From Bog-756 sp963701325 (GTDB lineage Bacteria; Actinomycetota; Acidimicrobiia; Acidimicrobiales; RAAP-2), in the NCBI GenBank assembly GCA_963701325.1, contig OY969604.1, positions 1,116,001 to 1,180,000 of the forward strand: a stretch of DNA of 64,000 nucleotides, written 5' to 3'. This document shows, piece by piece, positions 53,049-61,433 of the stretch. Each line of letters opens with the position of its first letter. The stretch's first letter is position 1. The translations under genes and the position numbers were made by a program. The notes below the pieces were generated by a model. It saw only the letters and a list, made by a program, of their open reading frames with translations. It had not been told where the DNA came from and did no database searches.

Positions 53049-53062
53049 ATAGTAGTTACTAT
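53049..53062. promoter_or_regulatory. Putative operator ATAGT-N4-ACTAT, site E (perfect arms)
   Basis: ATAGTAGTTACTAT has perfect arms. On the minus strand the overlapping TATAGT makes a good -10 for the P450 gene. The gap of 178 bp around it has no other supported feature. Confidence 0.65.
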
Positions 53063-53131
53063 ACATGAGGCCCCATCAGTGGGACGAGGTCGGGTGCGCT
53101 CGAAGAATGATGCCGACCGCCGGACCGCCAC

Positions 53132-54082
53132 CTAGAGAATGGCTTCGAGCGACCCTCCCCATCCGAGGAGCCTGCGCCAGAGCAGCAGCCGAGATTCGGC
53201 GTGGTTGTGGTTGTGCCCTGTGTCCTCCAGTGTGAGAAGGGTCAGATCTCGGCACGCCGGAAGTTGAGCGGGCAACCCTCCGACATCCCCCGCAATGTCT
53301 CGGTCTCCGACGGCGCAAAAGATGGGGACATCGATGCGATCGAGCTCTGGCTTCATGGAGCCCGGGATCAGTGCCATCATTCCGACGAGCGCCAAGAGTC
53401 TCGATTCGGCCATCGATGCGGCATCCTTCACCGGTTCCGGAAGCTCGCTCATTCCGAGACCGCCGAGCTCGGGATACGGTTGGCCGAATCGTGCCTCCAC
53501 CAACTGAGCCAGCACCTCGAGGAGGTCGTCTGGTCGGTCTGAATAGGTGAGTTCCATCTCGGTGAGGACTGTAGGGAGCCCCGCGTCCGAGAAACCCAGG
53601 AGTGCCAACGCGCCGTAGGTCCGATGGTGAGCTTGCTGGCACACGATGAGAAGTGAACCGGCGGAATGACCAATGCCAACCCTCACATGGAAGGCGAGAG
53701 CCGGAATTCCGTCGATAGCCCCACTGTGAACCCGATGGGTGACATCCTCCACCACCACGTCGATGACGTCGGCCACTCGACGAGGTGTCAGGCAGAACCC
53801 GTCGTCCGGCACGTCACTCTCGCCGACACCTGGAGGATCGATGGTGAGGACAGTGACGCCGTGATCCGCTGCGAACCTGGCCATGCTGTACTCCCCAGCC
53901 TGCCGTGGTACGTCGAGGTCGAAGTAGGCGCGGTTGGCACCACCTCCGGGAACGCAGCACCAGAGCATCGGCTGAGGGGGTGGCTCTCTCGGCACGAAGA
54001 GATCCGCGGCGATGCGTCGACATCCCGTCGGAGCCCGCCCGTCGACGTCCACGTCCAATCGGACTTTACGGGCTCCTCCCAC
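53132..54082 (-). CDS. Alpha/beta hydrolase
   Basis: The GTG at 54082 has GAGAGAGG ahead and gives 316 residues. The nucleophile elbow is GIGHSAGS near residue 137, the oxyanion region CVPGGGANRAYFD near 43, and the probable His is in EDTGHNHNHAESR near the end. The acid is likely in VGDRDIAGD. It may hydrolyse an ester, lactone or C-C bond (meta-cleavage-type hydrolases share this fold). It is divergent from the SDR at 54292 and shares the palindrome at 54130. Confidence 0.83.
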   Translation of the reverse strand: MGGARKVRLDVDVDGRAPTGCRRIAADLFVPREPPPQPMLWCCVPGGGANRAYFDLDVPRQAGEYSMARFAADHGVTVLTIDPPGVGESDVPDDGFCLTPRRVADVIDVVVEDVTHRVHSGAIDGIPALAFHVRVGIGHSAGSLLIVCQQAHHRTYGALALLGFSDAGLPTVLTEMELTYSDRPDDLLEVLAQLVEARFGQPYPELGGLGMSELPEPVKDAASMAESRLLALVGMMALIPGSMKPELDRIDVPIFCAVGDRDIAGDVGGLPAQLPACRDLTLLTLEDTGHNHNHAESRLLLWRRLLGWGGSLEAIL

Positions 54083-54129
54083 GATTACCTCTCTCCGCTC
54101 ACCGTTGGCGAGTTGATCAACTGGGCACC

Positions 54130-54143
54130 ATAGTAAGCTCTAT
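54130..54143. promoter_or_regulatory. Putative operator ATAGT-N4-ACTAT, site F
   Basis: ATAGTAAGCTCTAT has one mismatch to the core but sits in a longer palindrome: CACCATAG (54126-54133) and CTATGGTG (54140-54147). It lies between the divergent hydrolase (54082) and SDR (54292) genes, so one bound dimer could control both. Confidence 0.6.
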
Positions 54144-54291
54144 GGTGGTGCAGCGGGCCAGTTGGTTGGGGCAGGAACTCGACTGATTGCAAGGAATAGC
54201 AAGGCGTTTGCTGCGGGACGATCCGTTGATCGCTCAGGTGAGCGCAATCCACTGGCCTGCTCTAACCGACTCCGTCTGCGAGGAACGAACC

Positions 54292-55104
54292 ATGGATTTC
54301 GGGCTCGATGACGCCATTGCAGTGGTCGCAGGAGGATCAAAGGGTATGGGTCGGGCAGCGGCCGAGACTCTGGCTGCAGAGGGCGCTCGGGTTGCGGTGC
54401 TGGGTCGAAGCCGATCGGCCCTCGATGACACTGTCGAATCGCTCTTCCGTCTGGGGGCGCCCGATGCAATCGGTTGTCCGACTGATCTCACGAGGCCAGA
54501 AGACGTCGACGAAGCGTTTCTTGGCATCGCTGAGAAATGGGGAGGGCTCAATATCCTCGTCAACGCGGCCGGCCCTGTGGACGTCGGTATCGGGCGCTTC
54601 GAAGACCTCGACGATGGTGAGTGGAGCGCGACTCTCGACATCGGCCTGATCGCTGCCGTCCGTTGCGTACGGCTTGCCCTTCCGCTCATGCGCTCCGTTG
54701 ATTGGGCACGAATTGTCACTATCTCGGCGCACTCGACCAAGCGTCAATCAGCTGGACTGGTCGCCTACACTGCCGCCAAGGCGGCGCTGACCAGCATGAC
54801 CAAGAACCTGTCCGCCTCATTGGCACCTGACGGAATCCTGGTCAACACGGTGTCTCCTGGATCCTTTCTGTCGGACGGGATGAAGCAGTATCTCCGGTCT
54901 CTGCCGTCCGAACGCGCCGTTGATCCCGACAACCTGATCGACGCCATGCGCGTCATCCGTGAAGACTTCGGTCATCCGGCCCATTTGGGCCGCGCTGCCG
55001 ATCCGAGAGAGATCGGACCCGTCATCGCGTTTCTCTGCTCCCAGAGGAACAGCTACATCACGGGCGCCAACTTGAACATCGACGGCGGGTCCGACTTCGC
55101 GTGA
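54292..55104 (+). CDS. SDR family oxidoreductase
   Basis: The ATG at 54292 has GAGGAA ahead and gives 270 residues. The motifs are AGGSKGMGRA (a variant of TGxxxGxG), NAAGPVDVG, TISAHSTK and YTAAKAAL, with the usual Tyr and Lys. The C-terminal GANLNIDGGSDFA is typical. It is probably an alcohol dehydrogenase of the catabolic pathway, since it shares the divergent operator region with the hydrolase. Confidence 0.88.
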   Translation: MDFGLDDAIAVVAGGSKGMGRAAAETLAAEGARVAVLGRSRSALDDTVESLFRLGAPDAIGCPTDLTRPEDVDEAFLGIAEKWGGLNILVNAAGPVDVGIGRFEDLDDGEWSATLDIGLIAAVRCVRLALPLMRSVDWARIVTISAHSTKRQSAGLVAYTAAKAALTSMTKNLSASLAPDGILVNTVSPGSFLSDGMKQYLRSLPSERAVDPDNLIDAMRVIREDFGHPAHLGRAADPREIGPVIAFLCSQRNSYITGANLNIDGGSDFA

Positions 55105-55158
55105 GAGCACCTGATCCTGTCTACTCAACGTGGTAGGCGAATCCCCGAGTCTTGACGG

Positions 55159-55519
55159 TTGCTCACACGACGATCTGCCAGGGACTTCGTCTCCGTCCGG
55201 AGTTCGCAGAGACCATGCCCGGAGCCCCACACGGCCCATTGGGGGGCGACCGAGCCGGAGACTGAGCTCACTGAGCGACATGAGATACTTCCTGCCGTGT
55301 GGAACTTCCAGCTCACCGCGGCGCAGCCGGGGATTGGGCTCCGTTCTGGCGACGGCCCACCAGGGCGGCCAGGCCGCCAAAGGTGACATTCTCGGACTGC
55401 CGAGTGGATGGGACCAGACCCGCCTGATCCCCGTCGGGTTCACGATCGGGGATGGCTACTCGCGCCCGCAGCGCAAGCCGGTAGAGGAGATCGTCACCTG
55501 GAACGGGCTCCTACCGTGA
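55159..55519 (+). pseudogene. Nitroreductase remnant with internal deletion and frameshift
   Basis: Three pieces of a nitroreductase can be read. LLTRRSARDF at 55159 matches the family N-terminus (TRRSxRxF). In the same frame, ILPAVWNFQLTA near 55287-55320 matches the SIYPAVQNLLLAA helix, although about 80-100 codons between them are missing. A one-base insertion near 55317-55330 then shifts the frame to RGLGSVLATAH and LGLPSGWDQTRLIPVGFTIG, ending QRKPVEEIVTWNGLLP. The final stop overlaps the ATG of the next gene (TGATG), showing the old operon link. An intact relative is at 46862. Confidence 0.7.
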
Positions 55520-56568
55520 TGACCGACTCACGAGGGCTTGTCATCCATGTGGCGTACGAGCCGCTGCGCTCGGTCGTCGACCAAGCGCGTATCCGCGAGA
55601 TCGTCCCGGGCGCAGAGATCGTCTTCGCGCCGTACGACCTTGGACACGAGCAGCGGACCCGTCGATCGGAGTCACCGACTGCGAGCGACCTCGCCAGTGG
55701 CGAACCGGCCATCGACTCCGCCCTCCGTGACACACTCGCTCGAGCTCAAGTGATGCTGACGCTCGATGCCCCGGTCGACCTTCCTGCTCTCGCGCCGCAT
55801 CTACGGTGGATTCAAACTGCCGGCTCAGGCGTCGGACAGTTCGTCCCATCGGGACTGGAGAACGGCTCGATCCTCCTGACGAACGCGGCTGGGATAGGCG
55901 CTGTCCCGATTGCCGAATGGGTCCTGGCACGGGTGCTTGCCGTGTACAAACGGCTTGATGAGCACGCCGAGCAACAACGCGACCATGTTTGGGATCAGAA
56001 ACTTGGGGCATTGGTGGCCGGCCGCCGAGCGCTTGTCGTCGGATTGGGCGCAATCGGCAGAGAGGTCGGGCGACGGTTGAAGGCCTTCGACGTCCGTGTC
56101 GTAGGTGTGCGGCGTTCGTGGACACCTGATATGTCTTCGCCGTACGCCGACGAGGTGATCGGGCCTGACCAACTCATGCATGCGCTCGGATCCGCGCACA
56201 TTGTCGTCGTATCGGCACCCGGGACTGCCGCGAACGCAAATCTCTTCGATGCGACGGCTTTCGCGGCGATGCGTCGCGGGTCGATCTTCATAAACGTGGC
56301 GCGTGGGCTACTGGTGGACGAGGCGGCGTTGATCGAGGCCCTACGCTCCGGGCACCTGCGCGCGGCGGCGTTGGATGTCGCCAAACAGGAACCCCTCCCC
56401 CCGGACAGCCCGCTGTGGGACACTCCCAATCTCTCGATCTCCCCACACAGCTCAGCATCCGCCGACCGATACATGGAGCGGGTCGCTGAGCTCTTCTACG
56501 ACAATCTCGCCCGGTACGTTGCTGGTCAGGACCTCGTGAACGTGGTCGACCTGGGCCGAGAATACTGA
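55519..56568 (+). CDS. D-2-hydroxyacid dehydrogenase family protein
   Basis: The ATG at 55519 gives 349 residues. The NAD-binding domain carries ALVVGLGAIGREVGRRL. The catalytic Arg is in FINVARG, the Glu in KQEPLPPDSPLW and the His in ISPHSSA. It would reduce a 2-keto acid to a D-2-hydroxy acid with NAD(P)H, or the reverse. The start overlaps the stop of the nitroreductase remnant by one base. Confidence 0.88.
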   Translation: MTDSRGLVIHVAYEPLRSVVDQARIREIVPGAEIVFAPYDLGHEQRTRRSESPTASDLASGEPAIDSALRDTLARAQVMLTLDAPVDLPALAPHLRWIQTAGSGVGQFVPSGLENGSILLTNAAGIGAVPIAEWVLARVLAVYKRLDEHAEQQRDHVWDQKLGALVAGRRALVVGLGAIGREVGRRLKAFDVRVVGVRRSWTPDMSSPYADEVIGPDQLMHALGSAHIVVVSAPGTAANANLFDATAFAAMRRGSIFINVARGLLVDEAALIEALRSGHLRAAALDVAKQEPLPPDSPLWDTPNLSISPHSSASADRYMERVAELFYDNLARYVAGQDLVNVVDLGREY

Positions 56569-56614
56569 GAGGCCACCCATCGCTCGCCTTCGCGGTTCTG
56601 GATGATGGCCAGAG

Positions 56615-56968
56615 TCACCATGCCACTTTGAGCAGTTCCATGGCCTTCAGAATCTCCCGCTCGGTCTCAGAGAGATCGACGAATTCGAGCCCCGCTCGGA
56701 CGCCTCCGAGTCGACCTGGACTCAGGTTCTTCAGCTGGCCCACCAGACGCAGACTCACGGATTCTCCCGCAGGCGCGCCGACGTGAACCACGAGTCGATT
56801 TCCGACCATGTCCTCGGTCACAGTGCCAAAGAGCTCCAGTCCGAGCCCCAGGATCGAGATATCGATGACCATGCACTCCTCCCAGCTTGATCCCGGTTCA
56901 TTTTCGACCACGTAGCGGCCGAACCATGAAGTCGTGCTGACCCGAGGGGCCCGTCTACGCTTTTCCAT
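56615..56968 (-). CDS. PilZ domain protein (c-di-GMP binding)
   Basis: The ATG at 56968 gives 117 residues, a single PilZ domain. The c-di-GMP motifs are RRRAPR (RxxxR-type) at residues 4-9 and DISILGLGLE ([DN]xSxxG) near 37. The C-terminal helix is LSETEREILKAMELLKV. It is probably a stand-alone receptor that changes a partner on c-di-GMP binding. The insertion sequence begins 100 bp upstream and may have displaced its native promoter. Confidence 0.85.
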   Translation of the reverse strand: MEKRRRAPRVSTTSWFGRYVVENEPGSSWEECMVIDISILGLGLELFGTVTEDMVGNRLVVHVGAPAGESVSLRLVGQLKNLSPGRLGGVRAGLEFVDLSETEREILKAMELLKVAW

Positions 56969-57067
56969 CTGCTCTCTCGCCTCGTATGGTCGCGGATACG
57001 CATCACTGCTCGTGCGGATACCGGGATGACAAGTCCCTGGCAGAGAATGGCCGAACGAAGACACTGG

Positions 57068-58792
57068 CTAGGAGGCTGTTGAATAATTCTCCCGTCGGTG
57101 CTCGCGATTTGAGCGTGGATGGTCGAGAATTAGTGGGTGCAAGGACACAGCGAATCCAACCGTGAGCTGCTTGACGCCGCGGCCCTCTGTCGACAGCTCG
57201 TCCCCGAGGGAAGCGTCGAGGCGTTCCTGGCCGATCACCGCCACGACCTCTTCCCCGATCAGATGTTCGAGGACCTGTTCCCCTCGGGCCGTGGCCGACC
57301 CTCGATCCCGGCCGATGTAGTGGCATCGGTGATGGTCCTCCAAGCCCTCGAGGGACTCTCCGACCGGGATGCCGCCCGGGCGCTTCGGGATCGGATCAGC
57401 TGGAAGGTGGCCTGCGGCCTGGCCCTCGACGACGAGGGGTTCGACTTCTCGGGTGCTCACCTACTGGCGCACCCGGCTGCGCAAGTCCGAGCACCCCGAG
57501 CGGATCTTTAACGCCGTGCGTTCGGTGATCGACGCCACCGGGGTGCTGAAGGGAAAGACGAGAAGAGCCCTCGACTCGACGCTGCTCGACGATGCCGTCG
57601 CCACCCAGGACACCGTGACCCAGCTGATCGCCGCCATCCGCCGGGTGCGCAAGGTCGTCCCCGGCGCCATGGACGTGCCTCTTTCGGCCACGACTACGAA
57701 TCCCAGGGCAAGCCACTGATTGCCTGGGACGACCCGGTGGCGAAGGCCGCCCTGGTCGACGGGCTGGTCAACGATGCCCTGGCTTTGTTGGCCGCCTTTG
57801 AGGATGACGTCGAAGAGGCGGAGGCCACCTCGGCCCTCGGACTGCTAGCCCTGGTGGCTGGCCAAGATGTCGAGCAACAAGACGACGGCACCTGGCAGAT
57901 CGTCCGGAAAGTGGCCCCTGACCGGGTTATTTCCACCGTCGACCCCGAGGCCCGTCACATGCACAAATCCCGTTCGGAGTATCGGGACGGTTACAAGGCC
58001 CACATCGCCGTCGAACCCGAGACCGGCCTGGTGACCGCCACCGTGCTCACCCCGGCCAATGCTCCCGACGGTCGAACCGGCCTCACGCTCCTGGCCGGCG
58101 AGCAGCCGGGACTCCAGATCCTCGGCGATGGTGCCTATGGCTCAGGCGAGACGCTCAGCGCATTGAGCAAGGCCAAGCACCGCCGGGCCATCAAGCCCTG
58201 GCCCATGTCCTCGACCATCCCCAACGGATTCACGAGAGATGACTTCATCGTGGACGAAGGAGCAGGGACCGCCACGTGTCCTGCGGGCCACACGGTCTCG
58301 ATCACCGGAGGGCGCGCCGCCGTCTTCGGAGTTCGGTGCCAAGGATGCCCACTTCGGGAACGGTGCACCACCGCCAAAGACGGGCGCACTCTCCGTCTCC
58401 ATCGTCACGACAAACAACTGGTCGAATCCCGTCAGGCGTGGAAAGAAGGCGACTTCGCCGAGGATTACCGACGATGGCGACCGATGGTGGAACGATCGAT
58501 CGCCTGGTTGGTGGCCGACAACCATCGGCGGGTCAGGTTCCGAGGTGTGGAGAGGAACCAGCTGGGTCTCTCATTGCGGATCGCCGCCATCAACCTCAGA
58601 CGGTTGGTCAACCTCGGACTCGAGCACGACGGCGAATGGATCCTCAGGGTGTAGAGACCCGAGGGGCGTGTTGCCTCGGTTGGAGGGGCCTTCAGAGGCC
58701 CGGAACATGCCCCTCGACTCGATCGAGCTCAGTGCCTGCAAACGTCCCACGCTGTGAACTCGGAGAATGCTGTTTATTCAACAGTCTCCTAG
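57068..58792. mobile_element. IS1182-like insertion sequence (about 1.7 kb)
   Basis: The left end TAGGAGGCTGTTGAATAA (57069-57086) and the right end TTATTCAACAGTCTCCTA (58774-58791) are inverted repeats matching at 17 of 18 positions. CTAG is found at both outer edges (57068-57071 and 58789-58792). This may be a 4-bp target duplication, or part of the inverted repeat since CTAG is its own complement. One transposase gene fills the element and is broken by two frameshifts. It lies between the PilZ and LuxR genes. Confidence 0.85.
57137..58654 (+). pseudogene. Transposase of IS1182 family, disrupted by two compensating frameshifts
   Basis: Reading begins at a GTG at 57137 (ESNRELLDAAALCRQLVPEG) and runs to GFDFS near 57450. 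There an extra base in a GGG run shifts reading to VLTYWRTRLRKSEHPERIF. Near 57680-57690 a missing base returns it to the first frame (HDYESQGKPLIAWDDP) until the stop at 58654. Full length would be about 505 residues. The DDE candidates are ALDST near the middle, GDGAYGSGE and ERSIAWL. A Cys-rich insert (CPAGH, CQGCPLRERC) is present. No slippery site typical of programmed shifting was seen. Confidence 0.82.
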
Positions 58793-58843
58793 TGGGCGTT
58801 CAGGCCACCGGAACGAGGGTATCCGGGTCGTTTCCCGCATGGT

Positions 58844-58868
58844 CTAGGCAGCCGTCACGATTGCCTAG
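58844..58868. promoter_or_regulatory. Inverted repeat upstream of LuxR gene
   Basis: CTAGGCA (58844-58850) and TGCCTAG (58862-58868) form 7-bp arms around 11 bases, 126 bp before the regulator gene. It could be an operator left next to the insertion sequence. Confidence 0.3.
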
Positions 58869-58993
58869 GCGAATGTCACCGTTTAGTCTCTCTGTGTGCG
58901 GACGGTGAGGATCGGTCACGCTGGCGGCAGTTACTGACATTCCCCGGCACTCCCTCGGAACGTTCAGTGTGTGGCTGCACATGATCTGAGGGC

Positions 58994-60046
58994 GTGCGCC
59001 ATCTGAATCGACGCGGTGGGGTCGACATGCCAGCTGAGGAATTGGACGAGATCGTAACCTCACTCGAAGGGCTGCCGGTTCCGGCCATCTTGACCGACCT
59101 TCGGACTCACGAGTTGATCGCAGTCAATGCGTTGGCGGCGGACATGTTCGGCTCGCCGGTATCCGAACTCATCGGTCGCGACGTCTTGTCCCTCATCGAC
59201 TCCGCCGATCGTGACCATGCCGAGGTCGCGTATGCGGCGATGGCTGACAAGGTGATCGACGGCTACCAGGTGCGACGGCGAATCGTGAAACCGGACGGAA
59301 CGCCACTGACCGTCAGTGTCTCCGGCCGTCGGATCGATGGTCCGGACAGCAAGCCCTATGGATTATGGATCTTGCTCTCTGGGCTCGAGCCCACCAACTC
59401 GGTCGAAATGACGATCAGGATGTCCGACATCGTCTTGGCGATCACCGATCACGCTTGGCAGATCGAGTACATGAGCACCGATGCTCGCCTCCTTGGCGTT
59501 CAGGGATCCGAGCTCCGGGGCTTTCCCCTATTGGGCCTCGTCCACCCTTCGGCCGTGATCGACTTCTTGGCCGCGGTCACGAGAACATCGGTCGATCATC
59601 TCGCCATCACAGTGCTCACTCGGATGCGGGTGGGACACGACCGTTGGGCCGAGCGCTACTGCTCGATCAACCGGATGTGCGAACACGACCCACCGAGACT
59701 CGGCGTTGTGATCAGCGAGGTGTCCCCTTCAGATGTGCACTCCGGATCGGAGATTGTGGAGCAGGCCCGTCAGTGCATGATGGAGGCACGGGCGAGCAAC
59801 ACCCTCGACGCCCTTCCAGTCCTGAAGGCCCTCTCCCTCGAACACGACCTCTCGGTGCGTCAAACCGAGATCGTCACCCGACTCATTGCCGGGGAGCGGG
59901 TCCCTGAAATCGCACGGTCGATGTACGTGAGTCCGAGCCCTGTTCGAAATCATCTCGTCGCGATCTATCGGAAATTTGGGGTTCATTCCCAGACCGAGCT
60001 GCTTGCCGTCCTCCTTCGGGCTTCTTCTGCCCGAGGCGGTCAGTAG
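58994..60046 (+). CDS. PAS-domain LuxR-type transcriptional regulator
   Basis: The GTG at 58994 gives 350 residues; the ATG at 59027 is an alternative start. A PAS domain covers about residues 22-125 (GLPVPAILTDLRTHELIAVN, GRDVLSLIDSADRDH, RRRIVKPDGTPLTVSVSGR). A second PAS-like region runs from 143 to about 250. The LuxR HTH is at about 285-345 (LSVRQTEIVTRLIAGERVPE, then SPSPVRNHLVAIYRKFGVHS). There is no receiver domain, so it senses a small ligand or cofactor directly. Its 3-prime end overlaps the convergent membrane-protein gene. Confidence 0.85.
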   Translation: MRHLNRRGGVDMPAEELDEIVTSLEGLPVPAILTDLRTHELIAVNALAADMFGSPVSELIGRDVLSLIDSADRDHAEVAYAAMADKVIDGYQVRRRIVKPDGTPLTVSVSGRRIDGPDSKPYGLWILLSGLEPTNSVEMTIRMSDIVLAITDHAWQIEYMSTDARLLGVQGSELRGFPLLGLVHPSAVIDFLAAVTRTSVDHLAITVLTRMRVGHDRWAERYCSINRMCEHDPPRLGVVISEVSPSDVHSGSEIVEQARQCMMEARASNTLDALPVLKALSLEHDLSVRQTEIVTRLIAGERVPEIARSMYVSPSPVRNHLVAIYRKFGVHSQTELLAVLLRASSARGGQ

Positions 60047-60686
60047 CCTCGACCACTCCCCCGATCCCAGGTTGACGGCGTGACCGTCGGCGGATCGGAG
60101 GGTTTGGACGACATCGAGGATCGGACCCGGATCGGACTGCTGGGTCGACGGGATCCGGCCTCCACTCCCGCCCCGGGCGGGCGCTCATGGCGGCGGCGCT
60201 CAGCAAGGCAGCTGCAAGGAGGAGGTAGGCGACACCCAGGGCGTGAGGCGGTAGGCCGCCCCCGAGTGTCACGAGTGTGATCGCTGCCCCGGTGACGGTT
60301 GCGCCTGCCCAGGTGACGGCCGCCCCGCACTGCCGGCGTCGCCGGGGCTTCCGTTGGTGGGTCAGCGCATGACCGGCCAGGGCGAGAGCGAGGGCGAGCG
60401 GCACGACGACCGCATGGCTCGAGGAAAGGGAGGAGATCCCGGCATGACCGGTCGGGATAACTCCCAACCATCGGTATCCCTCGACGATGGCGGCGGTGGC
60501 GACCGCGACGAGTGCTGGTGTCCGGAGGGAGCGGTCACCGACCAGCTCTACCGACTCATCGGTCTCGGGGGCGGCGATCCCCGGGTCAGTCGGAACGGGA
60601 ATCGGCGTCGTGGGAGCGCGATCCCTCCCCTCCTGGCGAGGCCGATCGAGAACACCTGTGGAGCTGGACGTGGGGCTGTGACTCAC
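59883..60686 (-). CDS. Predicted small integral membrane protein, unknown function
   Basis: The GTG at 60686 starts a 267-residue frame. Hydrophobic segments lie at about residues 55-77 (ALVAVATAAIVEGYRWLGV), 89-108 (HAVVVPLALALALAGHAL) and 120-168, so three or four helices are expected. After residue 170 the sequence becomes Arg/Pro-rich and overlaps the LuxR gene on the other strand by 164 bp. That tail may result from a lost stop or a frameshift. I do not recognise a family. A palindrome lies just upstream. Confidence 0.5.
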   Translation of the reverse strand: MSHSPTSSSTGVLDRPRQEGRDRAPTTPIPVPTDPGIAAPETDESVELVGDRSLRTPALVAVATAAIVEGYRWLGVIPTGHAGISSLSSSHAVVVPLALALALAGHALTHQRKPRRRRQCGAAVTWAGATVTGAAITLVTLGGGLPPHALGVAYLLLAAALLSAAAMSARPGREWRPDPVDPAVRSGSDPRCRPNPPIRRRSRRQPGIGGVVEATDRLGQKKPEGGRQAARSGNEPQISDRSRRDDFEQGSDSRTSTVRFQGPAPRQ

Positions 60687-60700
60687 GGATCTTCCGACCT

Positions 60701-60732
60701 ATCTCTAGTTACATGGTCGACTTACTAGAGAT
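60701..60732. promoter_or_regulatory. Inverted repeat operator candidate
   Basis: ATCTCTAGT (60701-60709) and ACTAGAGAT (60724-60732) are perfect 9-bp arms around a 14-bp spacer, in an AT-rich patch. The site ends 14 bp before the GTG of the membrane-protein gene, where it would overlap its promoter. It differs from the ATAGT-N4-ACTAT family. Confidence 0.55.
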
Positions 60733-60920
60733 TAGCACGGCTGCTGCCCCCGTCAACCCTGGGTCGGGTGGAGGTCCGCGGGCCTGGACGTGGCCCAGTC
60801 AGGACGGCCGAGCGGGCTCCAGCAGACGTCCATCACCACGAGAGCCTCCTGGTGGATGGTGCTTCCACCGCTGCTCCCCGACCAGGTCGGACAGGAGCTG
60901 GTGCGGTTCGAGGAATCGGC

Positions 60921-61415
60921 TCATTCGGCGTCAGCGATGTTGGCCACCATCGACAACATCGTGTACTGACCGACGACGAAGATGACTTCGACGAGCTGAG
61001 CCGGGTTGTAGTGCGCAGCGAGTTCTGACCACGTGGGGAGACTGATCGTCGCGTCGCGGTGCAATTCGTCGGCGGCCATGATCAGCACCTGCTCGGCGCG
61101 ATTCCAACCGCGGTCGGGTCCGGCAACGATCCGATCGATCTCTTCGTCGGTGAGGCCGGCGGCGCGGGCGATGCGGGCGTGTTCGACCCACTCGAACTCG
61201 GAATGACAGTTGTGTGCGGTCCGAAGGGCGAGAATCTCGTGTTCGCGCTTGGCCAACTCACCGTCGAGTGCCAAGGCCGCTGCCCAGCCGAGGAAGGGAG
61301 CCAGCAGCCGTTCAGAATGCGCGAGGGCCACGATGGTGATCGGAGCCGACCCTCCCACGGGCACCGTCAACGAGACGAGTTCCGGGAGCGGATCGGGCGG
61401 ATCGAGCCGGCCCAT
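60921..61415 (-). CDS. Carboxymuconolactone decarboxylase / AhpD-like protein
   Basis: The ATG at 61415 gives 164 residues. The family helix reads LALRTAHNCHSEFEWVEHAR, with Cys and the downstream His; the first Cys of the AhpD CxxC is missing, as in the gamma-carboxymuconolactone decarboxylase branch. The C-terminal VEVIFVVGQYTMLSMVAN is also typical. It may take part in peroxide defence or ring-lactone chemistry. It lies 18 bp after the SRPBCC gene, so both probably share a transcript. Confidence 0.82.
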   Translation of the reverse strand: MGRLDPPDPLPELVSLTVPVGGSAPITIVALAHSERLLAPFLGWAAALALDGELAKREHEILALRTAHNCHSEFEWVEHARIARAAGLTDEEIDRIVAGPDRGWNRAEQVLIMAADELHRDATISLPTWSELAAHYNPAQLVEVIFVVGQYTMLSMVANIADAE

Positions 61416-61433
61416 CAATCGGCTTCTGACACG

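Noticed and set aside
17849..54143. Interpretation of the ATAGT palindromes as KstR-type steroid operators
   Set aside because: The known KstR site has AAC/GTT-centred arms of different sequence. The ATAGT-N4-ACTAT arms do not match it, so a different regulator is more likely.
57430..57700. Programmed frameshifting in the transposase
   Set aside because: There are two shifts of opposite sign in ordinary GC-rich context, with no slippery A or T run or stimulatory hairpin seen. Mutation or sequence error is simpler.
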